A DNA stretch of 64,000 bases from the NCBI GenBank assembly GCA_017431145.1, contig JAFRLQ010000004.1, positions 1 to 64,000 on the forward strand, read 5' to 3'. The position numbers were made by a program, and so were the translations under genes. Every line of letters starts with the position of its first letter. Positions within the stretch are counted from its first letter, which is position 1. The notes under the pieces are model-generated. The model ran no database searches, was not told the DNA's origin, and saw only the letters and a program-made list of their open reading frames with translations. This document shows positions 20,392 to 29,344 of the stretch, in pieces. Source of the stretch: Clostridia bacterium (GTDB taxonomy: Bacteria > Bacillota > Clostridia > Christensenellales > Maliibacteriaceae).

Positions 20392-20468
20392 GGCGGCATA
20401 GCTCAGTTGGCTAGAGCACTCGGTTCATACCCGGGTTGTCATCCGTTCGAATCGGATTGCCGCTACCA
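20392..20468 (+). tRNA. tRNA-Met (elongator-type, anticodon CAU)
   Basis: The 5' strand GGCGGCA pairs with TGCCGCT (one G-T pair), and ACCA is encoded at the 3' end. The anticodon loop TTCATAC gives CAT. The stem is CTCGG/CCGGG. It lacks the three G-C pairs of initiator tRNA, so I read it as the elongator (a CAU tRNA-Ile modified by TilS is a less likely alternative). Confidence 0.9.
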
Positions 20469-20469
20469 A

Positions 20470-20491
20470 AGAGGCCTATGGCCTCTTTTTT
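20470..20491 (+). terminator. Terminator of tRNA-Met
   Basis: AGAGGCC, a three-base loop, GGCCTCT and a T run directly after the encoded CCA. Confidence 0.92.
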
Positions 20492-20514
20492 ATTCTTTCT
20501 TTCTTTTGTATGAA

Positions 20515-20543
20515 TTGACACAAAAAAACGCTTCTCTTATAAT
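20515..20543 (+). promoter_or_regulatory. Consensus sigma-A promoter for an apparent non-coding RNA
   Basis: TTGACA (20515-20520) and TATAAT (20538-20543) are both perfect and 17 bases apart. No open reading frame follows for over 250 bases, so the product should be an untranslated RNA. Confidence 0.85.
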
Positions 20544-20549
20544 TTGTGT

Positions 20550-20738
20550 AAACACCCTGGAATGTTTGTTACGGTTTTTATAATTAAACCTACATTTTTA
20601 TTATGGGAGTTTACGTCAATTGGAAAGATTGAATTTGTTAGAATTCGGTTTTTTTATTTGCAGAACACCCACCTGCGAGTTGCAGGGCGTTAATTAGGAA
20701 TCGGACGGCATTTTGGGGTATAGTTTTTGCCTTTTTTT
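20550..20738 (+). ncRNA. Candidate structured RNA, 6S RNA-like (about 189 nt)
   Basis: The predicted transcript starts about seven bases after the perfect -10 box. Its ends can form a closing stem: 20552-20564 pairs with 20709-20721 at 12 of 13 positions, counting G-U pairs. A T-rich run (20731-20738) follows. Inside, TAATTAA (20581-20587) pairs with TTAATTA (20690-20696). This leaves a large asymmetric internal loop between the two helices, like the 6S central bubble, and a small hairpin (CCTGC/GCAGG, about 20672-20686) lies within. No coding frame is present. Length and layout fit 6S (ssrS); the identity is inference and no sequence signature was matched. Confidence 0.45.
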
Positions 20739-20764
20739 ATTCCCGAACATTTTTGAATTATTTC

Positions 20765-20793
20765 TTGACATCACAAAGCAATGAAACTATAAT
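20765..20793 (+). promoter_or_regulatory. Promoter of tRNA-Gln-tRNA-Glu
   Basis: Perfect TTGACA (20765-20770) and TATAAT (20788-20793) are 17 bases apart, 26 bases upstream of tRNA-Gln. Confidence 0.85.
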
Positions 20794-20819
20794 AACAATG
20801 TTGTTGCAAATGATGACAT

Positions 20820-20893
20820 TGCGGAATAGTGTAACGGCAGCACCTACGACTCTGACTCGTATTGTCTAGGTTCGAATCCTAGTTCCGCAGCCA
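20820..20893 (+). tRNA. tRNA-Gln (anticodon CUG)
   Basis: The acceptor TGCGGAA/TTCCGCA, anticodon stem TACGA/TCGTA with loop CTCTGAC (CTG), and T loop TTCGAAT are all clear. A G discriminator and CCA are encoded at 20890-20893. Confidence 0.93.
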
Positions 20894-20897
20894 TTTT

Positions 20898-20970
20898 GCC
20901 CTCGTGGTCTAGAGGCCTAGGACGCCGCCCTCTCACGGCGGTAACAGGGGTTCGAATCCCCTCGAGGGTG
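20898..20970 (+). tRNA. tRNA-Glu (anticodon CUC)
   Basis: The acceptor GCCCTCG/CGAGGGT encloses anticodon stem CCGCC/GGCGG with loop CTCTCAC (CTC). CCA is not encoded. It lies four bases after tRNA-Gln and shares its promoter. Confidence 0.93.
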
Positions 20971-20974
20971 CTGA

Positions 20975-21006
20975 GTTTGATAACTTAAATGTTATCAAAC
21001 TTTTTT
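20975..21006 (+). terminator. Terminator after tRNA-Glu
   Basis: GTTTGATAAC and GTTATCAAAC form a perfect 10-bp stem with a six-base loop, followed by six T residues. Confidence 0.93.
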
Positions 21007-21073
21007 ATGTTCAAAAAAGAGAACCCGCAGTTAACTGTGAGTTCTCAAAGATATAAAGGAATAACCTTAATGA

Positions 21074-22207
21074 TTATTTGTTTTTAAAGATCCCTTTTTT
21101 GCTGCTTCCAAGCTTTTCAATACTTCCGCCCATTGCTTTTTCATAGTCGATCAAAAGATCTTTCTGAAGCGGCGTGAGGTGTTTGGGAACTGTTACATCA
21201 ACCTTTACAAACAAATCACCTTTCCCAGTGCTCTTCAGTTTCTGAATACCTTTTCCCTTTAACCGGAAAACCGTACCCGACTGCGTTCCCTCAGGTACGC
21301 GATACCTTACAGTTTCCTCAAGTGTGGGAACTTCAATTTCAGCGCCGAGTGTTGCCTGTGCAAAACTGATAGGAAATTCGAGATGCAGATCGAAATTTGT
21401 TCTCTTGAACTTCGGATGCGGTTTCACTGTAAAATATACAAGCAGATCACCGTTCGCGCCGCCGTTATATCCCACGTCTCCCTCATTCGGGATCGTCATG
21501 AAATGCCCGGTATCGACGCCTGCCGGTACAACAAGAGAAATCTTCTTCTGCTTTCTTAATCTTCCTTTGCCCTTGCATGTCGGACAGGGATCATTGATTA
21601 TCGTTCCCTTGCCGCCGCACTGATCACATGTTCTCGAAGTCTGAAAACGTCCGAATGCAGTGTTTTGCACAACATTGATTGTTCCTGTCCCGTTGCATTT
21701 CGTGCAACGCACAGGCTGTGTTCCCTTTTGCGCGCCTGTTCCTAAACAGTCTGAACACAGTTCTTCATGTGTGATCTTGATCTCTTTTTTGGCGCCGAAA
21801 GCTGCTTCTTCAAATTTCAGTGTAAGATCTACACGAAGATCGTTTCCGCGAATCGGACCATTTCTTCTCTGCTGAGAAAAACCGCCAAACGGAGAACCGC
21901 TTCCGAAAATCGTTTCGAATATATCTCCGACTCCGCCAAAAGGACTGCCGGTGAATCCGCCACCGCCAAACCCAGCATTGCCCTCAAGGCCGTCAAAACC
22001 AAACTGATCATATGTTGAACGTTTCTGCGAATCGCTCAATACCTCATATGCTTCGTTGATCTCTTTAAATTTCCGCTCCGCTTCCTGGTCCCCAGGATGG
22101 AGATCGGGATGATATTTCTTCGCCTGTTGCCGATACGCATGCTTTATTTCATCATCACTAGCACTCCGGTCAACACCAAGCACTTCGTAATAATCTCTTT
22201 TACTCAA
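21074..22207 (-). CDS. dnaJ: Chaperone protein DnaJ
   Basis: A full-length class A Hsp40 of 377 aa. It has a J domain with YHPDLHPGD, then a Gly/Phe region ([14 protein letters not shown]). Four CXXCXGXG zinc motifs follow ([32 protein letters not shown]), then the C-terminal substrate domains. The start is TTG at 22205-22207, eight bases after AAAGGAGG. A four-codon frame ATG-CTT-GAG-TAA (22200-22211) overlaps this start and competes for the same ribosome site. It is the last gene of the hrcA operon, 79 bases after dnaK. Confidence 0.96.
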   Translation of the reverse strand: MSKRDYYEVLGVDRSASDDEIKHAYRQQAKKYHPDLHPGDQEAERKFKEINEAYEVLSDSQKRSTYDQFGFDGLEGNAGFGGGGFTGSPFGGVGDIFETIFGSGSPFGGFSQQRRNGPIRGNDLRVDLTLKFEEAAFGAKKEIKITHEELCSDCLGTGAQKGTQPVRCTKCNGTGTINVVQNTAFGRFQTSRTCDQCGGKGTIINDPCPTCKGKGRLRKQKKISLVVPAGVDTGHFMTIPNEGDVGYNGGANGDLLVYFTVKPHPKFKRTNFDLHLEFPISFAQATLGAEIEVPTLEETVRYRVPEGTQSGTVFRLKGKGIQKLKSTGKGDLFVKVDVTVPKHLTPLQKDLLIDYEKAMGGSIEKLGSSKKGIFKNK

Positions 22208-22286
22208 GCATGTGTCCTCCTTTAACTATTCAAGAAACGGCAAACGGTATAAAACTATACCGTTTGCCCCGATTAAATTGCATCAA

Positions 22287-24113
22287 TCAGTTCACTGTAT
22301 TGCTGTCGTCGACAACTTCATACTCTGCGTCGACCGGGCCCTGATTCTGATTGCCGCCCATTCCGGGATCTGCGCCCATGTTATTTGCTGCATTGCCCTG
22401 CTGCTGATAAATACGCCCGAAGACATCCTGCGCTGTCTGAGACAGACGGTCGCTCGCATCTTTAATAACATTCGAGTCGTTTCCATTCAGCGCGCTGCGA
22501 ACATTTCCGATCTCTGTTTCAAGACGATTCTTATCGTCGGGACCGATCTTGTCGCCAAGATCCTGAAGCGTCTTCTCGCAATCATAGACCATCTGATCAG
22601 CATGGTTACGGATCTCAACTTCTTCACGGCGTTTCTTGTCTTCCTGAGCGTACTGTTCCGCTTCGCGGACAGCCTTGTCGATTTCAGCATCAGAAAGATT
22701 GCTGGATGCCGTAATGGTGATCTGCTGCTTGTTGCCTGTTCCAAGATCCTTCGCAGAAACATTTACGATACCGTTTGCGTCGATATCAAAGGAAACCTCG
22801 ATCTGCGGCACTCCACGCGGCGCAGGCGGAATTCCAGTAAGCTGGAACCGGCCAAGCGTCTTGTTGTATTGGGCCATTTCTCTTTCGCCCTGCAGTACAT
22901 GGACCTCAACACTTGTCTGTCCGTTTGCAGCAGTAGAGAATACCTGGCTCTTCTTCGCGGGGATTGTTGTATTTCTCTCGATAAGCTTTGTGAACACTCC
23001 GCCGAGAGTCTCAATGCCAAGAGAAAGAGGTGTTACATCAAGCAGAAGAATATCTTTCACGTCTCCTGCAAGAACACCGCCCTGAATCGCAGCACCGAGT
23101 GCAACACATTCATCGGGGTTGATGCCCTTGAAGGGTTCCTTACCAGTCACGCGCTGGACTGTCTCCACGACTGCAGGAATACGGGTAGATCCGCCGACCA
23201 GGATAACACGGTCGATCTGCGCTGTGGTCAGGCCGCTGTCTTTGATCGCCTGCTGCATGGGTTCAACGGTCTTCTGCACCAGATCAGCTGTAAGCTCATT
23301 GAACTTCGCTCTTGTAATATTGATGTCCAGATGATTTGTTCCGCTGATGAAAGGAAGGTTCACGTTTGTGGTCAAGACATTGGAAAGCTCAATTTTCGCT
23401 TTCTCTGCCGCTTCCTTCAGCCGCTGCAAAGCCATCCTGTCGCTTCTCAGATCGATTCCGTTTGTGCGCTGGAATTCATTCGCAAGATAATCCATGATTC
23501 TCTTATCGAAATCATCACCGCCCAGGCGGTTGTTGCCGCTTGTTGCAAGCACCTCAAACACACCGTCTGCAATGTCAAGAACAGATACATCGAATGTACC
23601 GCCGCCAAGGTCATAAACAAGGATCTTGTGATTTACATCCTTGTCCAGTCCGTATGCGAGAGAAGCAGCAGTAGGTTCATTGATGATACGAAGAACATCA
23701 AGTCCTGCGATCTTGCCGGCATCTTTCGTAGCCTGTCTCTGGCTGTCAGTAAAATAAGCAGGAACAGTAATGACAGCCTGGGTTACCGGACTTCCGAGAT
23801 ACGATTCTGCATCCGCTTTCAGTTTCTGAAGAATCATCGCAGAAATCTCAGGGGCTGTATATGTTTTACCGTCAATTGTAATCCGACGGTCTGTTCCCAT
23901 ATCTCTTTTAATGGACTCAATCGTTCTGTCAGGGTTTGTTATTGCCTGTCTTTTTGCGATCTGTCCAACCATTCTTTCACCATCTTTGAATGCAACAACA
24001 GACGGTGTCGTTCTGTTACCCTCAGAATTTGGAATAACAACGGGATCTCCGCCTTCCATTACCGCAACACATGAGTTTGTGGTTCCAAGGTCAATACCAA
24101 TAATTTTACCCAT
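22287..24113 (-). CDS. dnaK: Chaperone protein DnaK (Hsp70)
   Basis: A 608-aa Hsp70. The ATPase domain begins [15 protein letters not shown], and [14 protein letters not shown] and [15 protein letters not shown] are intact. The substrate domain and a lid with an acidic EYEVVDD tail follow. It folds nascent and heat-damaged proteins with the DnaJ and GrpE encoded around it. AGGAGG lies eight bases before the ATG. A long antisense frame over this gene is a codon-usage shadow. Expression should be under HrcA through the CIRCE element at 25845. Confidence 0.98.
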   Translation of the reverse strand: MGKIIGIDLGTTNSCVAVMEGGDPVVIPNSEGNRTTPSVVAFKDGERMVGQIAKRQAITNPDRTIESIKRDMGTDRRITIDGKTYTAPEISAMILQKLKADAESYLGSPVTQAVITVPAYFTDSQRQATKDAGKIAGLDVLRIINEPTAASLAYGLDKDVNHKILVYDLGGGTFDVSVLDIADGVFEVLATSGNNRLGGDDFDKRIMDYLANEFQRTNGIDLRSDRMALQRLKEAAEKAKIELSNVLTTNVNLPFISGTNHLDINITRAKFNELTADLVQKTVEPMQQAIKDSGLTTAQIDRVILVGGSTRIPAVVETVQRVTGKEPFKGINPDECVALGAAIQGGVLAGDVKDILLLDVTPLSLGIETLGGVFTKLIERNTTIPAKKSQVFSTAANGQTSVEVHVLQGEREMAQYNKTLGRFQLTGIPPAPRGVPQIEVSFDIDANGIVNVSAKDLGTGNKQQITITASSNLSDAEIDKAVREAEQYAQEDKKRREEVEIRNHADQMVYDCEKTLQDLGDKIGPDDKNRLETEIGNVRSALNGNDSNVIKDASDRLSQTAQDVFGRIYQQQGNAANNMGADPGMGGNQNQGPVDAEYEVVDDSNTVN

Positions 24114-24130
24114 TTTAATTTCCTCCTAAT

Positions 24131-24724
24131 TTATTCTACCACGGCTACCATCGCATATCTGAGAACCTTGTCTCCAATCCGGTAGCCTTTCATAAGTACT
24201 TTCGAAACAAATCCGCTCTCAAGCTCGTCTGTTTTTTCTGTTTGCATAACCGCCTGATGCAGTGCCGGGTCGAATTTTTCGCCTTCTGCCGGAATCTCTT
24301 CCACTCCAAGTTTTGCGAAAACATCTTTCGTCTGTTTCAGAATGAGTTCCATTCCTGTTTTTAAACTCTCATCCGCTTCCGCGAATGTCTCGTTTGCTCT
24401 TTCCAGATTATCCAACACTGCCAGAAATTCTAGAGCGGTAGAAGCCTTGCCTTCATTATAGGAATCAGACCGAACCGTCTCATTTCTTTTCTTATAATTA
24501 TCAAACTCCGCTTTGATCCTTTGTGCTGTGTCAAGATACTCTTCGCATTTCGTATTCAGAGAATCCCAGTCCTTCCTTTTGACTGTTATTTCGTTTGGAT
24601 TCTTGCTTTGTTTTTTCTTTCTCTTGGGTTCGGTTTCCGTATGCGCCGGTTCTTGTTGAACTTCCTGCTCTACTTCAGTAACGGTTTCGTTTTTCACCTC
24701 ATTGCCCTGGTCTTTTTCCTCCAT
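24131..24724 (-). CDS. grpE: Nucleotide exchange factor GrpE
   Basis: A 197-aa DnaK nucleotide-exchange factor. A charged, low-complexity N-terminus rich in Glu, Gln and Lys runs to about residue 45. A long coiled-coil helix follows (CEEYLDTAQRIKAEFDNYKK), then the beta domain with the family motif ending VSKVLMKGYRIGDKVLRYAM. GGAAAGGAG lies six bases before the ATG. It sits between hrcA and dnaK in the classic Firmicutes order. Confidence 0.95.
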   Translation of the reverse strand: MEEKDQGNEVKNETVTEVEQEVQQEPAHTETEPKRKKKQSKNPNEITVKRKDWDSLNTKCEEYLDTAQRIKAEFDNYKKRNETVRSDSYNEGKASTALEFLAVLDNLERANETFAEADESLKTGMELILKQTKDVFAKLGVEEIPAEGEKFDPALHQAVMQTEKTDELESGFVSKVLMKGYRIGDKVLRYAMVAVVE

Positions 24725-24727
24725 AGA

Positions 24728-25816
24728 TTACTCCTTTCCAGTATTTTCGTTCTTATTATGTTCTTCCAGTGATTTGATTGAATCATCATAAGAACTTGAG
24801 AGTATGTCTGACATCATGTTTTTCATGTAATTCAGCACTGATGTTACATGAGAATAATTCATGCGTGTCGGACCGATAACGCCGATACTACCGGTTGGAG
24901 CGCCATCAACGATATAACTGACAGTTACTACCGAACAGTCACGCATAATCTCATGTGGATTCTCGTTCCCTATTGTAACAGTAAACTGCAGTCCCTTTGC
25001 CCCCTGGAGTATCGAACCAAGCGTTTCTCTTGATTCCATCGCGGAAAGCAATGCCCTGGCCTTTTCAATATCCGAATACTCGCGGTGTTTAAGGAGATTG
25101 GATGAACCGCCTACGACGATCTCCTGTGATTCCTCTTCAAACAACTGTGATTTGATGGAATCAAGAATCGCATCAAGAACCTGACGCTGATCATCGACCG
25201 AGTCTTTCATCTGACCCTCCAGTCTTGTCAGTACACCGTTCAGGCTGTGTCCGCACAGGTTTCTTTGCAGCAATTTGTTGATGCTTTGCAGTTCTTCCTG
25301 TCCAAACTCCGGAGACACACGAATAAATGTATCTTTAAAGATACCCGCATCGGTCACCAGCACAAGCAGCGCGAGCCCGCTCGTTACCGGAACAAGCTGT
25401 ATGTTGCGGATCTTTATTCCGAGAGGATTCGGCGGCATTACAAACGCTGTGTACGTTGTAGCATCTGATATTGCCTTAGCTGCATCATGAAACAGCTGTT
25501 TCAAATCCCGTGATCTGGCAGATAAATGGCTTTTAAGATTTTCAACTTCGTCACCATTCAACTCCGAAACATTCATCAGCTGTTCTACATAAAGCCTGTA
25601 GGCTCTTTCTGAGGGCACTCTTCCAGCAGACGTGTGAGGCTGAGCAAGATATCCAAGTTCTTCAAGATCCATCATTTCATTTCGGATCGTTGCAGAACTC
25701 CAGTCAAGATACTTTTTGGAGATAGTCCGTGATCCGACAGGCACGCCTGTCGTAATATAATCGTCTACGATTGCACGAAGGATCTTCAGTTTTCTTTCAT
25801 TCAAGATATCCGCCAT
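24728..25816 (-). CDS. hrcA: Heat-inducible transcription repressor HrcA
   Basis: HrcA represses class I heat-shock genes by binding CIRCE. The N-terminal winged helix-turn-helix reads KILRAIVDDYITTGVPVGSR and SSATIRNEMMDLEELGYL. The C-terminal GAF-like domain includes TSAGRVPSERAYR and the late GSIGVIGPTRMNY motif. The ATG at 25814-25816 is seven bases after AAGGAGG, and a GTG two codons upstream is less well placed. It is the first gene of the operon, so it is autoregulated through the CIRCE element 29 bases upstream. Confidence 0.96.
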   Translation of the reverse strand: MADILNERKLKILRAIVDDYITTGVPVGSRTISKKYLDWSSATIRNEMMDLEELGYLAQPHTSAGRVPSERAYRLYVEQLMNVSELNGDEVENLKSHLSARSRDLKQLFHDAAKAISDATTYTAFVMPPNPLGIKIRNIQLVPVTSGLALLVLVTDAGIFKDTFIRVSPEFGQEELQSINKLLQRNLCGHSLNGVLTRLEGQMKDSVDDQRQVLDAILDSIKSQLFEEESQEIVVGGSSNLLKHREYSDIEKARALLSAMESRETLGSILQGAKGLQFTVTIGNENPHEIMRDCSVVTVSYIVDGAPTGSIGVIGPTRMNYSHVTSVLNYMKNMMSDILSSSYDDSIKSLEEHNKNENTGKE

Positions 25817-25844
25817 TTTCACACCTCCTTACAAAAGAATGATG

Positions 25845-25871
25845 TTAGCACTCCACTCGCCCGAGTGCTAA
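25845..25871 (-). promoter_or_regulatory. CIRCE operator (HrcA binding site)
   Basis: TTAGCACTC (25845-25853), a nine-base spacer and GAGTGCTAA (25863-25871) match the CIRCE consensus exactly. It lies just downstream of the hrcA -10 box, where bound HrcA would block transcription. Confidence 0.97.
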
Positions 25872-25875
25872 CATC

Positions 25876-25904
25876 ATAATACTCTTTGTTTCAAAACATG
25901 TCAA
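25876..25904 (-). promoter_or_regulatory. Promoter of hrcA-grpE-dnaK-dnaJ
   Basis: On the minus strand a perfect TTGACA (25899-25904) and TATTAT (25876-25881) are 17 bases apart. CIRCE follows immediately. Confidence 0.88.
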
Positions 25905-25937
25905 CAATCATTCAGTTTTTTTTCGCAAATGCATTCT

Positions 25938-27200
25938 TTACTCAACATCGAATGCTTCAATAGATACGTGCGCCTCCGGTTTGGTGTCCCCATGTTTTAC
26001 AAAGATCATCGTGATTAAGCTGATTACAACGCAAACTGTCGCATACGGAAACAAAAACTTGTATCCAAGATGTGAGCTTTTCAGAATCTCGCCCGACAGA
26101 ATTGGAGTCAGGATCTGTGCTGCCATGGAAAAAGTATAGTAATATCCAGTGAATTTCCCGACATTACCAACTGTCGCCAATTCAACAACCATCGGATAAC
26201 TTGAAACATTGATCGTCGCCCACCCCATACCGGCAAGGACAAAAATGAAATACATCGCTATAGAGAATTGCCTGAAAAACGCTGCGCACAGAAAAGCGCA
26301 TGCCAGCAAAATTACCCCTACCATAATCGCTTTTTTCCTGCCGATTTTCCCTGCAAGAAAACCGGCTGGAATATAGGAAGCTATCGCTGAAATCTGCGCT
26401 ATAATCAGCGTAAATGCAAAAGAACCACCTTTTAAGCCCCAGACAACTTCTCCGTACGTAGAAAACCATGTCGTCACAGCATTGTATCCCATGAACCACG
26501 CAAAGACGGACAGCAAAATCAAAATAAGAGACCTCCTGTATTCTTTAGGCAGTCTTTCCGCTTTTACTTCTTCTTTCTCATCCGTGTCATCTTTAATTGT
26601 CAGTTTCGGTTCTTTGATCGTGATGCATAAAACCACAAGGCAAAGGTCCATCAAAAGCGCAACAAAAACAAATACCGGGAAATAATTCGGCGCCGAGACG
26701 CTCGGTACCATGAATCTTATTGCAGCAAGTGTGATTATCCCCCCTGCAGCACCCATTAGATTTATAACTGCATTTGCCTTGCTTCTAAGCGGTTTCGGAG
26801 TCACAGTCGGCATTAATGCAACTGCTGGTGACCTGTAAACAGACATGATAACAAGTGTTACAAGCAGACCTGTGAAAAACAGAGGAAAAATTTTGAGATG
26901 ATTCCCTAAAGGCAAAAGAAGCATGGTCAATGACGATAAAACAGTGCCCGCAATGATATACGGCATTCTCTTCCCGATTCTTGTTTTTGTTCTGTCTGAA
27001 AGAGCCCCAAAAAGCGGCAGCATGAATAAAGCCAGCACATTGTCAAGTGCCATTATTCCGCCTGCGCCGATCATTCCCTCCGAAAGTTGGAATGTCTTGA
27101 TCAGCATTTTGGGAACCAGGCTGTCATAGATCTGCCAAAATGCACAAATTGCCATAAAAGCCATTCCAACAAAAATGGTTCTCTTATAATTCAGTTTCAA
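25938..27200 (-). CDS. MFS transporter, SLC45/sucrose-transporter-like
   Basis: An approximately 420-aa major facilitator with about 12 hydrophobic helices. The first-half signature reads PLFGALSDRTKTRIGKR, the form seen in SLC45-like and related sugar carriers. A charged central loop (KEEVKAERLPKEYRR) separates the halves, and the second half has FLAGKIGRKKAIM. The substrate cannot be read from sequence; a glycoside or hexose is a guess from the family. The start is uncertain: AGGAGG is nine bases before a TTG at 27198-27200, while the ATG at 27218 would embed that site in the coding region. No neighbour gene suggests a pathway. Confidence 0.78.
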   Translation of the reverse strand: MKLNYKRTIFVGMAFMAICAFWQIYDSLVPKMLIKTFQLSEGMIGAGGIMALDNVLALFMLPLFGALSDRTKTRIGKRMPYIIAGTVLSSLTMLLLPLGNHLKIFPLFFTGLLVTLVIMSVYRSPAVALMPTVTPKPLRSKANAVINLMGAAGGIITLAAIRFMVPSVSAPNYFPVFVFVALLMDLCLVVLCITIKEPKLTIKDDTDEKEEVKAERLPKEYRRSLILILLSVFAWFMGYNAVTTWFSTYGEVVWGLKGGSFAFTLIIAQISAIASYIPAGFLAGKIGRKKAIMVGVILLACAFLCAAFFRQFSIAMYFIFVLAGMGWATINVSSYPMVVELATVGNVGKFTGYYYTFSMAAQILTPILSGEILKSSHLGYKFLFPYATVCVVISLITMIFVKHGDTKPEAHVSIEAFDVE

Positions 27201-27320
27201 GTTACGATGCCTCCTCATAACTTTTTCATTTGTTTAATTATATATTCTGTTATCTTTCATTACAATCCAACAGGTCAATGCAGACACATAAACGTATATT
27301 TCAGAAGTCTTGAATATGTT

Positions 27321-27348
27321 TTGAGAAAAAGAAATGACATGCTATAAA
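27321..27348 (+). promoter_or_regulatory. Candidate promoter for the zinc-ribbon/DUF5685/J-domain operon
   Basis: TTGAGA (27321-27326) and TATAAA (27343-27348) are 16 bases apart, 50 bases upstream of the first gene. The match is moderate. Confidence 0.4.
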
Positions 27349-27397
27349 AACAAATGTTAAAATAATCAGTGTCAGACAATATAAAGAGGTAATTCAA

Positions 27398-27808
27398 ATG
27401 AGGTTTCGAGAGAATTTTAATGCTTTTATGAGCAACCGTTACGGCGCGGATCAGTTTGGCCGCTTTCTTTCTGTCTTTGCTCTGATCCTTCTTGTTGCCG
27501 ATCTATTTATTCCCGGTCTTGCCGGCAAAATCATTGCTGCAATCGTTCTCCTGGTGCTTGCGTTTGTAATCTTCAGAATGTTCTCAAAGAATACTGTTCA
27601 GCGCAACAAGGAAAACATTGTTTATTTAAAAATCAAAAACTGGATCGTTTCCCGTTTCGTCAACTTCAAAAGACGGTTCAAAGACAGAAAAACGCACCGT
27701 TACTTCAAATGCCCGACATGCAAAACCTCAGTTCGCGTTCCTAAGGGAAAAGGAAAAATCAGAATCACCTGCCCGAGATGCGCTGCTACCTTCATACGTA
27801 AAAGCTGA
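27398..27808 (+). CDS. Small membrane protein with zinc ribbon
   Basis: A 136-aa protein. Residues about 20-62 form one or two transmembrane helices (FLSVFALILLVADLFIPG and IIAAIVLLVLAFVIF). A basic linker follows (FKRRFKDRKTHR). The C-terminal zinc ribbon has CPTC and CPRC pairs separated by a Lys-Gly rich hairpin. The function is unknown; a membrane-anchored RNA- or protein-binding ribbon is plausible. GAGG precedes the ATG. Its stop overlaps the next start (TGATG), so it is translationally coupled to the DUF5685 gene. Confidence 0.75.
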   Translation: MRFRENFNAFMSNRYGADQFGRFLSVFALILLVADLFIPGLAGKIIAAIVLLVLAFVIFRMFSKNTVQRNKENIVYLKIKNWIVSRFVNFKRRFKDRKTHRYFKCPTCKTSVRVPKGKGKIRITCPRCAATFIRKS

Positions 27809-28638
27809 TGTTTGGTTATATTGTTCCAAATTACAAAGAATTGTCCAAAGAAGAATTGATTCGCTACAGGACCTTCTATTGCGGATTATGTTCTTCATTG
27901 CGGAAAAACTGTGGAATTGCAGGTCGTTTCTCTCTAACGTATGACCTTACTTTCCTCTCCATTCTGTTATCATCGCTGTATATGCCATCTGAGCACATTG
28001 CAAAAGAAAGATGCCTGCTTCATCCCCTGCACAGGCATTTTTATATTGCTAACAAACTCGTGGACTACGCAGCCGACATGAATGCTCTTCTTGTTTATCA
28101 TAAACTTGAAGACAACATTCTGGATGACAAAAGCATACTCGCTGTGCAATCAGAAAAAGTATACAGAGAATCATTTGAGCAAATCGTATCTGTCTATCCC
28201 GAAAAGGAAAAAAGCCTCGTAAATCATTTAGATGCACTTCGAAAAGCTGAGTCTTCCGATAGTTTTTCTCTCGATACAGCATCAAACATCTTTGCAGCAA
28301 TCATGCGCGAAGTGTTTCTTGTGTATCCGAGTGATCGCTGGAATCAGGATCTCGGAAAAATGGCCGAGGCATTGGGACGTTTTATTTATCTGCTTGATGC
28401 GTTTGACGACTATAAAAAAGATGTCAAAAAGCATCGTCCTACTCCGTTTGCCAAGGAACCGCCAGTATCCGAAATAAAGAAGTTGCTTGATCTTCATATT
28501 TCAGAGTGCACACAATTCTTTGAACGCTTGCCCCTGGTTCAGGATGTCGGTTTACTTCGCAATATCCTTTATTCCGGTGTTTGGACACGTTATGAAATGA
28601 TTCGCAAAAGAAGGAATGACAAAAATGGATCCCTATAA
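27808..28638 (+). CDS. DUF5685 family protein
   Basis: A 276-aa protein recognised by its N-terminal [20 protein letters not shown] with the YCGLCSSL cysteine pair. More conserved Cys/His residues follow (CLLHPLHRH), then a helical body with DDYKKD near residue 210. Clostridia often encode such proteins next to a J-domain gene. No enzymatic function is established. The Cys and His residues suggest metal binding, and the DAFDDYKKD stretch recalls prenyltransferase-like helical folds; both ideas are inference. It overlaps the next gene by 14 bases. Confidence 0.78.
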   Translation: MFGYIVPNYKELSKEELIRYRTFYCGLCSSLRKNCGIAGRFSLTYDLTFLSILLSSLYMPSEHIAKERCLLHPLHRHFYIANKLVDYAADMNALLVYHKLEDNILDDKSILAVQSEKVYRESFEQIVSVYPEKEKSLVNHLDALRKAESSDSFSLDTASNIFAAIMREVFLVYPSDRWNQDLGKMAEALGRFIYLLDAFDDYKKDVKKHRPTPFAKEPPVSEIKKLLDLHISECTQFFERLPLVQDVGLLRNILYSGVWTRYEMIRKRRNDKNGSL

Positions 28639-29308
28639 AGTATTAGGTCTTGATCGCAATGCAACCGATGATGAGGTGAAAATTGCGTATCGAAAATTAG
28701 CGAAACAGTACCATCCGGACGCAAATCCGGGTGATAAGAATGCTGAACAGAAAATGAAAGAGATTAATGCCGCTTATGATATGATCATCAATCATAAGGA
28801 AACAATAAACTCTTATGGTGATTCATATAACAACAATCAGAACAGCGGGCCGTATACCGGTTCCCCGTTTGAAGGTTTCAATCCTTTCTCGGGTTTTGAT
28901 CCTTTTTCACAAGCACAGGGAAGCTATCGCACGGTAACGGTTGAAGAGTTGTATCAATTGGCCGCCCAAAGCATTAACCTGGGGCGTTATTACTATGCAT
29001 TGACATTGCTGGATCAGATTCCCAACAGCCAGCGAAGCGCCAGATGGTATTTCTACAGAGCAAAAGCAAATCAAGGACTTGGCAATCGGGTCGCTACCAT
29101 TGAAAACGCTGAGCATGCATGCAGAATGGATCCATCGAACAGTGAATACGCTGAATATTTAAATGAGATACGTCATTCCAGCAGAGAATACAATCAAAAA
29201 AGCCAAAGTTACAGTTCCCCGACGTGGGGTCTGGGAAGACTCTGTCTGTGCTGCTGTCTTTCTGATCTCTTTTTTAGATTATGCTGCCGCGGTTTTACCC
29301 GTAATTAA
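28625..29308 (+). CDS. J-domain protein with TPR and Cys-rich tail
   Basis: A 227-aa DnaJ-like protein. The J domain has [20 protein letters not shown] and the HPD in [11 protein letters not shown] short Gly/Phe/Asn linker follows (about residues 65-105), then TPR-like helices ([20 protein letters not shown] and [20 protein letters not shown]). The tail is cysteine-rich ([19 protein letters not shown]). The second ATG (28625-28627) fits the AGAAGGA site better than the first at 28616. It overlaps DUF5685. The domain order matches the gene at 17014. The Cys-rich tail may be a membrane or lipid-modified anchor, which is inference. Confidence 0.82.
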   Translation: MDPYKVLGLDRNATDDEVKIAYRKLAKQYHPDANPGDKNAEQKMKEINAAYDMIINHKETINSYGDSYNNNQNSGPYTGSPFEGFNPFSGFDPFSQAQGSYRTVTVEELYQLAAQSINLGRYYYALTLLDQIPNSQRSARWYFYRAKANQGLGNRVATIENAEHACRMDPSNSEYAEYLNEIRHSSREYNQKSQSYSSPTWGLGRLCLCCCLSDLFFRLCCRGFTRN

Positions 29309-29344
29309 AGCATATTTACCTTTTCTTTATTGTCTGTTTTTTTA

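Noticed and set aside
22212-24074. 620-aa plus-strand frame opposite dnaK
   Set aside because: It is antisense to the full-length, perfectly conserved dnaK and results from codon bias. It has no independent features.
27808-29308. Possible defence or prophage module
   Set aside because: DUF5685 and J-domain genes are common in clostridial chromosomes. No integrase, nuclease or toxin is seen nearby.
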